NCBI RefSeq assembly: GCF_024793895.1
Contig: NZ_JANUSB010000010.1
Coordinates: 1-64,000, forward strand
Reading direction: 5' to 3'
From: Serratia sp. AKBS12
GTDB taxonomy: Bacteria > Pseudomonadota > Gammaproteobacteria > Enterobacterales > Enterobacteriaceae
DNA length: 64,000 nucleotides
The notes beneath the pieces are model-generated. The model searched no databases, was not told where the DNA came from, and worked only from the letters and a program-made list of their open reading frames with translations. This document shows, in pieces, positions 25,407-34,280 of the stretch (positions are counted from its first letter, which is position 1; every line of letters starts with the position of its first letter). A program made the translations under genes and the position numbers.

Positions 25407-27287
25407 ATGAAAAAATTGACGCTTACATTGACACTCATGTGCTCATTACTGAGCGGTTGCGCCCAACAGCACCGCGAAACAAAAACGCAAATACAGCCAA
25501 CGACCAATGATTCATTGATTTCTTCGCTAAAAGATATTGATCAGGCAAGGATCCAGTCTCCCTATGATGCCGAGTTGCGTGCTCGGCAGCAGGATTTAAC
25601 TGAGCAGTTGGTAAGCCGCTATTTGCAAGAGGCTGACCGTGCAATGGCGAAGAATGATTACACCAAGGCATCGATGCTTTGGCAAGACGCGCTGCTTTAT
25701 CAACCCGGCAATCAGCGCGCACGTCAGGGATTAAGCAAGATGAATTCCTGGCGTGCGCTGGATCGTTTATATCAACAGGCGACGGCATCACGTGCCAGCG
25801 ATCCTGAACAGGCACTCAATAAAGTTAACCAAATTTTGGAGGAAGATCCAAACTGGCCACAGGCAAAAGCGCTACGCGATCATCTTTTGCGTGAAATAGC
25901 CGTACAGAACCAGCCAGAGGTCCGGTTAAAGCGAGAGTTGCGTAAGCCGGTATCGTTAAACTTCCGTCATCATAACTTGATGTCGATATTTGATACCATC
26001 AGCCAGTTGACCGGCGTTAATATTATTTATGATAAAGATGTTCCTGCATCAATGACTGCCAGCCTGGCAGCAAGAAATACCACGGCAGAGGATGCTCTGA
26101 ATTTGCTGTTGTTATCAAATCAGTTAAGAAAGAAAGTGCTAAATGGTAATACGCTATTAATTTACCCGGCAACGGCGCAAAAAGAAAAAGTCTATCGTGA
26201 CGTAGTGGTTAAAACGGTTTTTCTTGGTTATGCCAAGGCAAAAGATACCAATGTAGCTTTACGTAATCTGGTTAAACTACGGGATATCCATATTGATGAG
26301 CGTACAAACTCTGTCACGATACGGGGCGCCAAAGAGAGCGTCGAGAAGGCGGAACGTCTGTTAATGACTCTGGATCGACCAGAAGCAGAGGTGACGTTGG
26401 CCGTGGAAGTTCTGGAAGTATATTCGAAAGATATTGAAAAACTCGGGATTAACTATCCTGGACAGGTTAGCGTTGGTTTTAAAGGTATTGATGGAAAAAT
26501 GGAAAATATTGCCATGAATGGCTTTAATGCCAGCAATATGTTTGTCAATCTTGGCGCAAATCAAGGGATCAGTGCGGATCTACAAAAGGTGCGAACCAAT
26601 GCCAAAGTATTGGCTAATCCAAGGATTCGTGTCAAAAATAACAAAAAGGCGCTAATTGATATCGGGGAGCGGATCCCAGTATTAACCAGCTCTGTTTCTG
26701 AGGGGATTTCCCAGGAAAAAGTTGAATACCAGGACGTGGGTTTGAAGTTGGAAGTCATGCCAGAAATTAGCGTTGATGGTTCGATTTCCATGGATGTGAA
26801 ATTCAAACTCAGTTCGCAAGGTGGGGCGGAGCGCTCAAAAGATGATGTACGTTATTATCGTACCAATAATCGTGAAGCAAGCACCGTATTAAGCAGTCAA
26901 AGTGGTGAAACGCAGATGTTGGCGGGACTGATCAAGATGAATGACAAGGATGGAGAGTCGGGCATTCCTTATTTGAGCGATATTCCGGGGTTAAGCCGTT
27001 TATTTGGCAGCAAGGAAAAAGACAGCGAACGCACTGAAGTTGTCCTGCTCATCACGCCAACCATTGAGCGTAACATTGATCTTCCTGGTCGCCATATCAG
27101 CACCATCGATATGGGCACGGAAGAGATGCAGGGAGATAGTAGCTTCCAGTTGCGAGGGGTAGAGAAAGCGAAAGCCGTTGAGGCGTTTGATGTACCGCCA
27201 TTGGCCCCACCGGCACAGTTCCCGGCTAAAAGCGGCGCATTGCCGGTACCGCTGAGCAGTCAGGCGATGCCGGAGTATAAGGGGTAA
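25407..27287 (+). CDS. gspD: Outer-membrane secretin GspD/PilQ type with N-terminal TPR-like region
   Basis: This 626-aa lipoprotein (lipobox LLSGC, Cys18) forms the outer-membrane gate. Residues about 30-170 are helical and TPR-like (YLQEADRAMAKNDYTKASMLWQDALLYQPGNQRAR), unlike canonical GspD. A secretin/TonB short N-domain (about 190-250) and an N1-type domain (VVVKTVFLGYAKAKD onward) follow. The secretin core (about 385-555) has VEYQDVGLKLEVMPEIS and the closing TEVVLLITPTI. The TPR extension and the lipobox recall secretins of MSHA-like or Bfp-like type IV filament systems. Because it carries its own lipid anchor, a separate pilotin may not be needed. Confidence 0.92.
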   Translation: MKKLTLTLTLMCSLLSGCAQQHRETKTQIQPTTNDSLISSLKDIDQARIQSPYDAELRARQQDLTEQLVSRYLQEADRAMAKNDYTKASMLWQDALLYQPGNQRARQGLSKMNSWRALDRLYQQATASRASDPEQALNKVNQILEEDPNWPQAKALRDHLLREIAVQNQPEVRLKRELRKPVSLNFRHHNLMSIFDTISQLTGVNIIYDKDVPASMTASLAARNTTAEDALNLLLLSNQLRKKVLNGNTLLIYPATAQKEKVYRDVVVKTVFLGYAKAKDTNVALRNLVKLRDIHIDERTNSVTIRGAKESVEKAERLLMTLDRPEAEVTLAVEVLEVYSKDIEKLGINYPGQVSVGFKGIDGKMENIAMNGFNASNMFVNLGANQGISADLQKVRTNAKVLANPRIRVKNNKKALIDIGERIPVLTSSVSEGISQEKVEYQDVGLKLEVMPEISVDGSISMDVKFKLSSQGGAERSKDDVRYYRTNNREASTVLSSQSGETQMLAGLIKMNDKDGESGIPYLSDIPGLSRLFGSKEKDSERTEVVLLITPTIERNIDLPGRHISTIDMGTEEMQGDSSFQLRGVEKAKAVEAFDVPPLAPPAQFPAKSGALPVPLSSQAMPEYKG

Positions 27288-27289
27288 GT

Positions 27290-27763
27290 ATGCGTGGGCA
27301 ACAAGGTTTTACCTTGATAGAGATGATGGTGACATTGGCTTTGTTGGCAACGTTGGCCGCTGCTGCAATCCCGCTGGTTCAGCGCCAGCAGCAGCAGCAG
27401 CAAGAAGAAACTTTACGCGAGTCGCTGCGCCAGATACGAGATGCTATAGATCGCTATGCACAGGCGAGTCAGGAAGGAAAGATTGAACAAGAAGCGGGTG
27501 AGTCGGCGTACCCTGAGTCTTTGGATAAATTGGTGAAGGGGGTCGCTGATAAAACGTCGCCCGATAAAAAAATGATCTATTTTTTGCGACGTATTCCTCG
27601 CGATCCCTTTTGCGACTGTGAGGGAAGATCCGATGCGGAAACCTGGCGCACGCGAAGCTCAATTCAGGAACCAGGGGATTTTACCGGAGGTAAAGACGTG
27701 TTTGATGTCAGCTCCCGCAGCGCTAAAACCGGGCTTAATGGAATACCTTATGCGCAGTGGTGA
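27290..27763 (+). CDS. Pseudopilin with GspH/G-like N-terminus
   Basis: The 157-aa prepilin has a very short leader (MRGQQG) before FTLIEMMVTLALLATLAAAA, with Glu11 as mature Glu5. A Gln-rich stretch follows the hydrophobic helix. The C-terminal domain contains RRIPRDPFCDC, the 'P-x-DP' strand also seen in GspG-like and TadE-independent pseudopilins, and two close cysteines. It would be processed by the prepilin peptidase at 28720. Its end overlaps the start of the next pseudopilin. Confidence 0.85.
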   Translation: MRGQQGFTLIEMMVTLALLATLAAAAIPLVQRQQQQQQEETLRESLRQIRDAIDRYAQASQEGKIEQEAGESAYPESLDKLVKGVADKTSPDKKMIYFLRRIPRDPFCDCEGRSDAETWRTRSSIQEPGDFTGGKDVFDVSSRSAKTGLNGIPYAQW

Positions 27764-28109
27764 AAAAGGTTTTACCTTGATTGAGCTGTTAGTCGTCATG
27801 GCGATCATTGCTACTTTGATGACGTTAGTCGCTCCGAGATTTTTTCAGCAGACCGAGCGCGCCAAGGGCGTCGTGCTGGAGCATAATCTGAATGCCCTTC
27901 ATTCTGCATTAGATGCTTTTCGACGCGATCGTCTGGTAGGGCCATCTCATTTGGATGATTTGGTACAGGGGGGATATTTACGGCAACTACCGTTGGATCC
28001 GTTAACCAATCGGCGTGATAGCTGGCAGGTAACCACAGATGACGATGGGCAGATAATTGACATCATTGCGTCTGGCTCAGCAGAAACTACGGACGTTGCA
28101 GATGAGTAA
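27750..28109 (+). CDS. GspG-like pseudopilin
   Basis: I chose the ATG at 27750, inside the end of the previous gene, because it leaves a seven-residue leader (MRSGEKG) before FTLIELLVVMAIIATLMTLV, as in the other prepilins; an ATG four codons upstream is possible. The 119-aa product keeps mature Glu5. The C-terminal part GGYLRQLPLDPLTNRRDSWQV is the GspG-type domain in short form. It may be a second structural pseudopilin or a minor one. Confidence 0.83.
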   Translation: MRSGEKGFTLIELLVVMAIIATLMTLVAPRFFQQTERAKGVVLEHNLNALHSALDAFRRDRLVGPSHLDDLVQGGYLRQLPLDPLTNRRDSWQVTTDDDGQIIDIIASGSAETTDVADE

Positions 28110-28620
28110 TCGAGGCGAGCAATCAGACTGTAGGCAGGGCGGATTCACCTACCTGTTTGTATTATTAGCCTTGACAGTGCTGGCGTTGGCGCTCTTAAAA
28201 AGCCAGGAAATGATAAAAGTGCATCATCAACAGCAGCAAGAAGATGAGTTATTATTTCGTGGTGAGCAAATTCGTCAGGCAATTAATCGTTATCAGCAGG
28301 CTGGCTATGCTAATGGCTGTTATCCGCCCGGGTTTGACGCATTGTTAGTAGACGCGAGAGGGGGTAAAAAAAACCATCATTTGCGGCGCTGGTTTGTAGA
28401 TCCTTTGACAGGAAGCCAACAATGGGGAATGGTTTACGATCAAAAAGGGCGTTGGATAGGTGTTCATAGCCTGGGACATGGGCGTCCGTTACGTAAAGAA
28501 GGGTTCGGTTCACATGCCGATGTAGATAAGTTTAAACGAGCAACAGACTATAGTGAGTGGGTATTTTTAGCTGACACTGATGCAGCAGCGCCGCTGCCAT
28601 CGGCCTGTCCGAGTCGTTGA
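28102..28620 (+). CDS. Minor pseudopilin lacking the conserved Glu5 (GspK-like)
   Basis: The ATG at 28102 overlaps the previous stop and gives 172 aa. The leader (MSNRGEQSDCRQGG) is followed by FTYLFVLLALTVLALALL, in which mature residue 5 is Phe instead of Glu. Absence of Glu5 is known for GspK, the tip pseudopilin that starts the filament, although GspK is normally almost twice as long. The C-terminal domain includes WFVDPLTGSQQWGMV, again the pseudopilin DP strand. Position after two other pseudopilins fits a tip role. Confidence 0.82.
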   Translation: MSNRGEQSDCRQGGFTYLFVLLALTVLALALLKSQEMIKVHHQQQQEDELLFRGEQIRQAINRYQQAGYANGCYPPGFDALLVDARGGKKNHHLRRWFVDPLTGSQQWGMVYDQKGRWIGVHSLGHGRPLRKEGFGSHADVDKFKRATDYSEWVFLADTDAAAPLPSACPSR

Positions 28621-28719
28621 TAACAAGTTTAAATGTAATAATTAAATTATATATAAATCATTATCACGGCTATAAGATCTCTATTTTCATTGGTGTCGCT
28701 GATTTTTGAGGGCGTGGTA

Positions 28720-29457
28720 ATGAGTATTTTATTGGTTTCAATAATCGGCCTGGTTGTGGGGAGCTTTCTCAATGTGATTATTTACCGCCTGCCAAAAATA
28801 CTGTTGGGGGATAAGATTACCTTATCTTGGCCAGTGTCTCATTGTCCCAAGTGTAAATGTAAGATAAAGGTTTATCATAATATCCCATTATTGGGATGGC
28901 TATGGTTAAAAGGTCGTTGCCGGAACTGTAAGCAGACTATTCATTGGCGATACCCTCTGGTTGAATTATTGACTGCGGTTTTATTCACATTACACGTAGC
29001 TTTGAATGGTATCAATGTACAGAGCCTATTGGATTTATTGATGCTCAGTTTGTTGATTCCCTTGTTTTTTATCGACTTGGACGTTTCGTTACTGCCGGAT
29101 CGGTTAACCTTGCCATTTTTAGCATTGGCATTATGCTGCGCTCTGGTTGGTTATAGTCGAGTCACTTTGCTGGACTCAATGCTCGCTGCCGTACTGGGCT
29201 TCGGTATTCCTTGGTTGCTGGATAAACTTTATTATCTACGTCAAAAGAGAGCGGCAATGGGGAGGGGGGATATGAAGTTATTTGCGGCAATCGGTGCATG
29301 GTTTGGCACTGAGCATCTATTTAACATCATGCTGTTATCCTCGGTTTTGGCGATGTTTGTTGCTTTGTTACTGTTGAGGAAGCGGTGTGGAGATGCGTTT
29401 CCTTTTGGTCCTTATCTGATTATCGTCACGATCACCATCATGGTAATGCACGTCTGA
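28720..29457 (+). CDS. gspO: Prepilin peptidase / N-methyltransferase GspO (PilD family)
   Basis: The ATG at 28720 is preceded by GAGGG; the frame opens 30 bases earlier at TTG/GTG codons. The 245-aa polytopic protein cleaves and methylates the prepilins encoded upstream. The cytoplasmic zinc loop has two CxxC pairs (HCPKCKCKIK and GRCRNCKQTI). The two catalytic aspartates are in FFIDLD and in GRGDMKLFAAIGAW (GxGD motif). GSFLNVIIYRLP is the N-terminal family signature. A promoterless gap of about 100 bases follows the pseudopilin genes, so it probably belongs to the same transcript. Confidence 0.94.
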   Translation: MSILLVSIIGLVVGSFLNVIIYRLPKILLGDKITLSWPVSHCPKCKCKIKVYHNIPLLGWLWLKGRCRNCKQTIHWRYPLVELLTAVLFTLHVALNGINVQSLLDLLMLSLLIPLFFIDLDVSLLPDRLTLPFLALALCCALVGYSRVTLLDSMLAAVLGFGIPWLLDKLYYLRQKRAAMGRGDMKLFAAIGAWFGTEHLFNIMLLSSVLAMFVALLLLRKRCGDAFPFGPYLIIVTITIMVMHV

Positions 29458-29753
29458 GGTGAATGATGTTTCGATCTTCTCCCTGGCGGCCTGTTGGTTA
29501 CAGGAGAATAAGCTGAGATGTTTCTTATCTTTTTCAAGAATTGGATTACATTGCGAGATGTCTGGTCTTATTCGTTTGGTTGGTGATTGTGGCATCATTG
29601 ACTGATTCTGGCATGATAATAAAATGATTTTTTCATTATCATGAATTATTCATGTCGGTGTTTTTCTTTCACCTTGCCTTGTCAGGTGATCTTACTATAG
29701 GATTTATCTTAGTTTATTTAGGGTGAAAACAGTATGGGGCGTGAGTAAGGAGT

Positions 29754-30545
29754 ATGCAAAAAGAAGAAAGAAAAACTGTATATTTAACCGCTCAGGTTAT
29801 TTTTATTCCGGATTTATCTTGTCTTAAAAATAAAGTTACCGGGCAGGAGATTTACCTTACACCGAGCGAGAAAAAATTACTTGAGATTGTTGCCGAAGGC
29901 GAAGGTAGTAAAGAAAATATAATCCATGAAATTTGGAGAAAAAACGGAATAGTTGTCGGTGAATCAAGCTATCACCAATTAATAAAAATGTTGCGGCGTA
30001 AATTGGCGGCGGCCGATATTCCTTGTACAATAATTAAAACTATTCCTCGCTACGGCGTAGTTCTGATGAAAGTGGATGATAGCCTTCAGCCAGGGAAGAT
30101 TGAAGCTGATGAATGTCAATCTTCAGATTCAGTTTGTTCTGATAATGATACCGATAGCATAAAACCGAGACCGGAGCCCACACCGAGGGCTGAGATTTTC
30201 GAGGTTGAAAGAATAGATGCCAGTGAAGTAAAAAAAACAAAACCACCAAAAATTTTGTTGATATTTATCCTTATTTACACCGTTTTAGTCCCTGTATTTA
30301 TCTGGGGGGTGAACGAAGATGTCACCAATTTTTCAGCGTTAACGATAGACGGGGTGAAATTTCACGTTCTTAACCCCGAGCAAATGACGAATGAAAGCCT
30401 GGTAGCGATCCGCAAGAGAATTGGCGGCGATGTCAATTATGTTTATGTTGTGGATAATGGACCAAAAATATGGATGGCTAAATGTAATAAAGAAATAGAA
30501 AATGAGGATAGCCAGTGTCAGTACGAGCATTATTCATCTTATTAA
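29754..30545 (+). CDS. ToxR/CadC-family membrane-bound transcription regulator (MarT-like)
   Basis: The 263-aa protein has an OmpR-type winged helix at about 30-105 (EIYLTPSEKKLLEIVAEGEG, then YHQLIKMLRRKL and TIPRYGVVLM), a charged linker, one membrane helix at about 166-187 and a short periplasmic domain with two cysteines near the end. This is the one-component layout of ToxR, CadC and MarT, which sense a periplasmic cue and bind DNA from the membrane. It follows the secretion genes and is the most likely signal-dependent activator of the block. It overlaps the next gene by 31 bases, like MarT with FidL. Confidence 0.85.
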   Translation: MQKEERKTVYLTAQVIFIPDLSCLKNKVTGQEIYLTPSEKKLLEIVAEGEGSKENIIHEIWRKNGIVVGESSYHQLIKMLRRKLAAADIPCTIIKTIPRYGVVLMKVDDSLQPGKIEADECQSSDSVCSDNDTDSIKPRPEPTPRAEIFEVERIDASEVKKTKPPKILLIFILIYTVLVPVFIWGVNEDVTNFSALTIDGVKFHVLNPEQMTNESLVAIRKRIGGDVNYVYVVDNGPKIWMAKCNKEIENEDSQCQYEHYSSY

Positions 30546-30988
30546 TATGTATGCTTGCTTGGGGCGGGATTAATTATATTGCGGTTACTATATGGCAAGA
30601 AAAACATATAATGCCCAATACCCCCTGTTACAGTGTTATCAAAGATGGGCGATTTATTGATGACTTACATAATAATTATACCTTAAACTCGGTTGTTACC
30701 TGGTGGCCACGTGACGATAAGTTGAGTTTTTTTGGTGTGAAATCTGACCGGAGTGGTGGCAAGATTATCAAGCGAACCCTAAATCTCGGTGAAGTCAAAA
30801 AATATGATGGCATCTTACGTGCTCGCGTTGACAGCGTTGATATTTCCCCCAGCGATCAATTAGGAAAAACTAATGCAATGTTTGCTTCTGCCGGGCAGCC
30901 AATGACGATAATTTTCAAGCCGTTGACCCGTAAATCCTGGTTGATGATGATTAACGACAACTGGGTACTTATGTGTGAAAAACGATGA
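30515..30988 (+). CDS. FidL-like membrane-anchored partner of the ToxR-like regulator
   Basis: The GTG at 30515 has GAGGA six bases upstream and lies within the regulator gene. The 157-aa product has an N-terminal anchor (ALFILLICMLAWGGINYIAV) and a periplasmic domain of about 120 residues with two cysteines (NTPCYSVI and VLMCEKR). Size, topology and pairing match FidL next to MarT in Salmonella SPI-3, and functionally ToxS beside ToxR. I infer that it stabilises or tunes the sensor domain of the regulator. Confidence 0.72.
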   Translation: MSVRALFILLICMLAWGGINYIAVTIWQEKHIMPNTPCYSVIKDGRFIDDLHNNYTLNSVVTWWPRDDKLSFFGVKSDRSGGKIIKRTLNLGEVKKYDGILRARVDSVDISPSDQLGKTNAMFASAGQPMTIIFKPLTRKSWLMMINDNWVLMCEKR

Positions 30989-31185
30989 GCGATAAGTGTA
31001 AAGAAGAGGGCTATATGATGTATGGGACTCTAAATGGATATGTATCTTATTGGCTGAATTGCCTTCAAGCTGGAAAAAGGCATTGCGTGCGGCTTGTTTT
31101 TTGCCACCCTTATAAATTTTTATCTTTATTTTGTTGTTTTTTTTGGAGCATAATTATTGCGTTGATTAACTATGCATTAAAATAG
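30985..31185 (+). CDS. Possible small membrane protein (uncertain gene)
   Basis: A 66-codon frame begins at an ATG overlapping the stop of the FidL-like gene (ATGA), which suggests coupling. A hydrophobic stretch near the end (FLSLFCCFFWSIIIALINYAL) could cross the membrane once. I see no family pattern and no independent ribosome site, so it may be spurious. Confidence 0.3.
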   Translation: MSDKCKEEGYMMYGTLNGYVSYWLNCLQAGKRHCVRLVFCHPYKFLSLFCCFFWSIIIALINYALK

Positions 31186-31424
31186 CACTTTTCCATTACA
31201 TTAATTTTATTTTTACGAACTTGCTCGGTCGTTAACCAAAAAGTTCAGGTTTCCCTCTGTCTGGTAATAGGGTCGGGTATCTCTTTGCCCGTTACTACAA
31301 GAAACAGTGAGTCCTATAGGGTTAAATGAGCGATAGAAGCAAACAGGTTATTTGCCAAAGATAACAGCATGATGACGGTAGCTGGAAATGCCCTGTGCCT
31401 GGCGGCGGCAGGGCATCGGTAGCG

Positions 31425-32267
31425 TTACTGGCGCACCAGCCGGCCAAGCGTCGGTGCCGTTTCGAAATTGCTGCGGAAGGGGTTGATATCCAACCCGCCA
31501 CGGCGGGTATAACGGGCGAAAACGCTGAGCTTTTCCGGTTGGCAGTAGCGCGTGATGTCGTTGAAGATGCGTTCGACGCACTGCTCGTGGAACTCGTTAT
31601 GCTGGCGGAAGGAAATCAGATAGCGCAGCAGCGCTTCGCGGTCGATTTTGCGCCCGGCATAGCGTATCACCACGCTGCCCCAATCTGGCTGGTGGGTGAC
31701 CAGACAGTTGGATTTGAGCAGATTGGACGACAGCGTTTCACTGACGTATTCCGCCTGCGCCGATACCGCATGCTCAAGATATTGAGGATCAAAGGCGAAA
31801 TCGGCCACTTCGATGTCCAGATCGTCAATGTTGTCGCCCGGCAGCGTGTCAATCTGGTGGCTATATCCTGCCAGACCGGGGAACAACTTGACGCCGACCT
31901 GGCCGTCTGCGGCGGCTGACAGATCGTGCTCCAGCGCGGCCAGCACTTCATCAGCGCTGGCAAAGCGCGTCTGGTTAAAGCTGTTCAGGTACAGTTTGAA
32001 CGATTTGGATTCGATCAGATGGGTGGATGAAAACGGAATGGCGAATTCGCCGATGCCAACCACCGGCTTGCCCTTGGCGTTGAGCCAGGAAAGCTCGAAC
32101 GCAGTCCAGATATCCACGCCGCTGAACGGCAGGGCATTGGCATCGAGACCGACCAAATCCCTGCCACGTGCGCGCGGCAGGGCTTCAAGCAACGTAGGGT
32201 CGTAGCGATCCGGGTAGGCGGAATGGGTTCCCAGATGGGTAATTTTATCTTGCGGTTTTATATGCAT
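31425..32267 (-). CDS. queF: NADPH-dependent 7-cyano-7-deazaguanine reductase QueF
   Basis: This 280-aa bimodular enzyme reduces preQ0 to preQ1 in queuosine synthesis. [17 protein letters not shown] is the family substrate/NADPH motif, [14 protein letters not shown] holds the catalytic Cys, and [14 protein letters not shown] contains the zinc-independent active-site His/Glu region. AAGG eight bases before ATG 32267 decides the start; the ATG six codons upstream lacks a ribosome site. The start lies within the VUT transporter gene, so the two are coupled. The segment [16 protein letters not shown] looks closer to pseudomonad QueF than to E. coli QueF, which hints at a paralogue acquired by transfer. 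Confidence 0.93.
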   Translation of the reverse strand: MHIKPQDKITHLGTHSAYPDRYDPTLLEALPRARGRDLVGLDANALPFSGVDIWTAFELSWLNAKGKPVVGIGEFAIPFSSTHLIESKSFKLYLNSFNQTRFASADEVLAALEHDLSAAADGQVGVKLFPGLAGYSHQIDTLPGDNIDDLDIEVADFAFDPQYLEHAVSAQAEYVSETLSSNLLKSNCLVTHQPDWGSVVIRYAGRKIDREALLRYLISFRQHNEFHEQCVERIFNDITRYCQPEKLSVFARYTRRGGLDINPFRSNFETAPTLGRLVRQ

Positions 32268-33144
32268 ATTCGTTGCCTTTGGCATGGTCGACGTTAATGT
32301 AGCGGTTGAACAGGCGGCGGGTTGCGTAAATCGGCCCCACGCCGAGCAAGGCGTACACGACTTTGATCAGGAACTGCGACAGGATCATGGTCTGGATAAT
32401 GTCCCAGCTCAATACGTTATAAAAAGCCAGGGTGCAAAACACCACGCTGTCGATGGCCGAGGCCACCACGGTGCTGGTAATCACGCGGACAAACAGATAG
32501 CGCGAGTTGGTCAGTTCCTTGATCTTACATAGCAAATAGGCATTTACATTCTCCGAGAGCAGGTAGGCGGCCGACGAAGCGAGCAGCACCGCCATGATGC
32601 TGTGGACGATACCGTTATAAGTGGCGCTGAACTCCCACTGTGGAATGCTCGGCACCAGCGTTGTCGCCCACACCCCCAGCACGAAAATCAGGTTGGCGAT
32701 AAATGAAATGATGATGGTGCGCCTGGCCAGACGCAGCCCATAAAATTCGTTAAGGATATCAACCAGAATGAAGGTCAGCGGATAAACGAAAATGGCCGGC
32801 GGAACAATCATATCCAACGTTGGGATCTGAATCGGTTTGACGCCGCACAGGGTCGAAAAGATATAAATCACGCTCAGCGCCACGGTAATGATCAGATAGG
32901 CGTACCAGGAACGTTCGTGCCGGTCGCCAAGATCGTAGGCGGTGGTGAGATTGTTGCTGCCGTCATACAGCCGGCGGTAAAGCGCCTTGAGTTCGCTGCG
33001 GTTGAAGTCATCGGAAATGGTGCTGTCATCCAGCTCTTTCAGCCCCATGGAGATGCGTTTGCCGGTGGCGAGGATCATGATATTGGCAGAAATGCTGCCG
33101 CTGCGATTAAAACCCAGCAGCTTGTACTTTTTGTTGCTGTCCAT
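32245..33144 (-). CDS. VUT-family queuosine precursor transporter (YhhQ-like) with N-terminal extension
   Basis: The 299-aa protein has about six membrane helices from residue 85 on. It carries YhhQ/VUT family patterns ([53 protein letters not shown]). YhhQ of E. coli imports preQ0 and preQ1, so linkage to queF supports salvage of deazaguanine precursors. The first 80 residues are soluble and absent from the usual 220-aa homologues. I do not recognise this extension. The start directly follows the stop of the XRE gene (TGAATG) with GAGAGG upstream. Confidence 0.88.
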   Translation of the reverse strand: MDSNKKYKLLGFNRSGSISANIMILATGKRISMGLKELDDSTISDDFNRSELKALYRRLYDGSNNLTTAYDLGDRHERSWYAYLIITVALSVIYIFSTLCGVKPIQIPTLDMIVPPAIFVYPLTFILVDILNEFYGLRLARRTIIISFIANLIFVLGVWATTLVPSIPQWEFSATYNGIVHSIMAVLLASSAAYLLSENVNAYLLCKIKELTNSRYLFVRVITSTVVASAIDSVVFCTLAFYNVLSWDIIQTMILSQFLIKVVYALLGVGPIYATRRLFNRYINVDHAKGNEYAYKTAR

Positions 33145-33759
33145 TCAGAACCTCTCCTCGATGATGGAACCGATGAGCTGTTCTTCGTGCTTGAGTCGAT
33201 GCGGAGTAAACACGGCGTCTTCCTTTTCTTTGACGAAAAAACCCTGCTGGGCAGAGTGGTAGAGTATCAGTGGGTTTTCCGAGCTGGATGAATAACGCTT
33301 GATAATCAGCACGTCACCTGCGCTGAACAGGTTGCCGATCGGGTGTTGCACCAGCAGTGCCACCAAATTTGAATCTTCGCCAAAGTAATAGGTCAACGGA
33401 AAGCGGGTCGCCAGTTGCCCCACGCGTTGTTTATACGCCGCCAGAAATTGCTGCTGCGGTATCACCGGCACGGCGCTGGGGTTCCTATTACCTTCAAGCG
33501 ATATCGTCTCGTTGATGCGTTCGATTTGTTCGAGATCGTAGTTTTCAATTTCTTCACAGGTCACGCCAAAAAAGTCGGAAATCCGGCTGACGGTGGATTG
33601 CTGAACGTTGTTGACTCTGCCCTCAAGGATTTTATACAGCGCAGTGCGGGTGACGCCGGCGCGGTGGGCAAAAGAGGCTTTGGTCTCCCCACGGCTGCGC
33701 AGTAAATATTCAAGATTCTTAATGATATTTGTTTTGCGCTGAGCATTGCTAACGTTCAT
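33145..33759 (-). CDS. XRE-family regulator of the queF operon
   Basis: The 204-aa protein has an N-terminal helix-turn-helix (LEYLLRSRGETKASFAHRAGVTRTALYKILEGR, about 15-60). Its C-terminal domain is beta-rich with LexA/CI-like features (SAGDVLIIKRYSSSSENPLILYHSAQQGFFVKE) but I see no cleavage Ala-Gly or Ser-Lys dyad that I can support. It is the first gene of the three-gene unit and probably autoregulates it, perhaps sensing a queuosine precursor or an unrelated ligand. A G-rich ribosome site (AAGGGGGG) precedes the ATG. Confidence 0.8.
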   Translation of the reverse strand: MNVSNAQRKTNIIKNLEYLLRSRGETKASFAHRAGVTRTALYKILEGRVNNVQQSTVSRISDFFGVTCEEIENYDLEQIERINETISLEGNRNPSAVPVIPQQQFLAAYKQRVGQLATRFPLTYYFGEDSNLVALLVQHPIGNLFSAGDVLIIKRYSSSSENPLILYHSAQQGFFVKEKEDAVFTPHRLKHEEQLIGSIIEERF

Positions 33760-34280
33760 TAGCCCCCCTTATATATACAGCGTATTCCACTATAAAGGAG
33801 GTTTGGTTGCTCGCCAATGAGATAATAAAAACATTTATAATAATTTGAATCTTAATGATTTTAATATCAACTTTATCACCTGGTGGTGGTTGGTGTGGCG
33901 GCATCGTCAAGTGGTCAGCAGGCCAGGTATCGCACGACGCATTAATCAAGTTTACATAAATGGCATCATTGTGTGCACTTTTACGTTGACGCCAGCATGT
34001 TTTATAAGCTAGTTTGTCAAACATACTGAAGTGCTTCTTGAGTGTCAAAGCGCCTCATCATAATAAAAACCATAAAATGCTACTTCGCGCCGCCACAGCG
34101 GCGTACCGAGTAATATCATTAGCGACAACACCAGGGAATTCTATCTTGCCCGTCAGGGCTGAGGTTGCGGACTGCAACAGCATCGAGGCGCCACTGCCAG
34201 GCCGATGCAGCGAGTAGCATGTACAAATAATCAATAGCCGCGCATTCTTCCCTCGCCGGTTGCCAAAGATGCCGCTTTGC
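33760..34280. other. Intergenic region upstream of the queF operon
   Basis: No frame here carries a recognisable protein. The right part, 34060-34280, ends at the stop of the AraC-type gene. CGCCGC-CACA-GCGGCG near 34090 can fold as a hairpin without a T run. The promoter of the XRE-VUT-queF unit must lie in the left part. Confidence 0.4.

Noticed and set aside
33749-34048. 99-codon minus-strand frame before the XRE gene
   Set aside because: Poor codon pattern, no ribosome site and overlap with the expected promoter of the queF unit.
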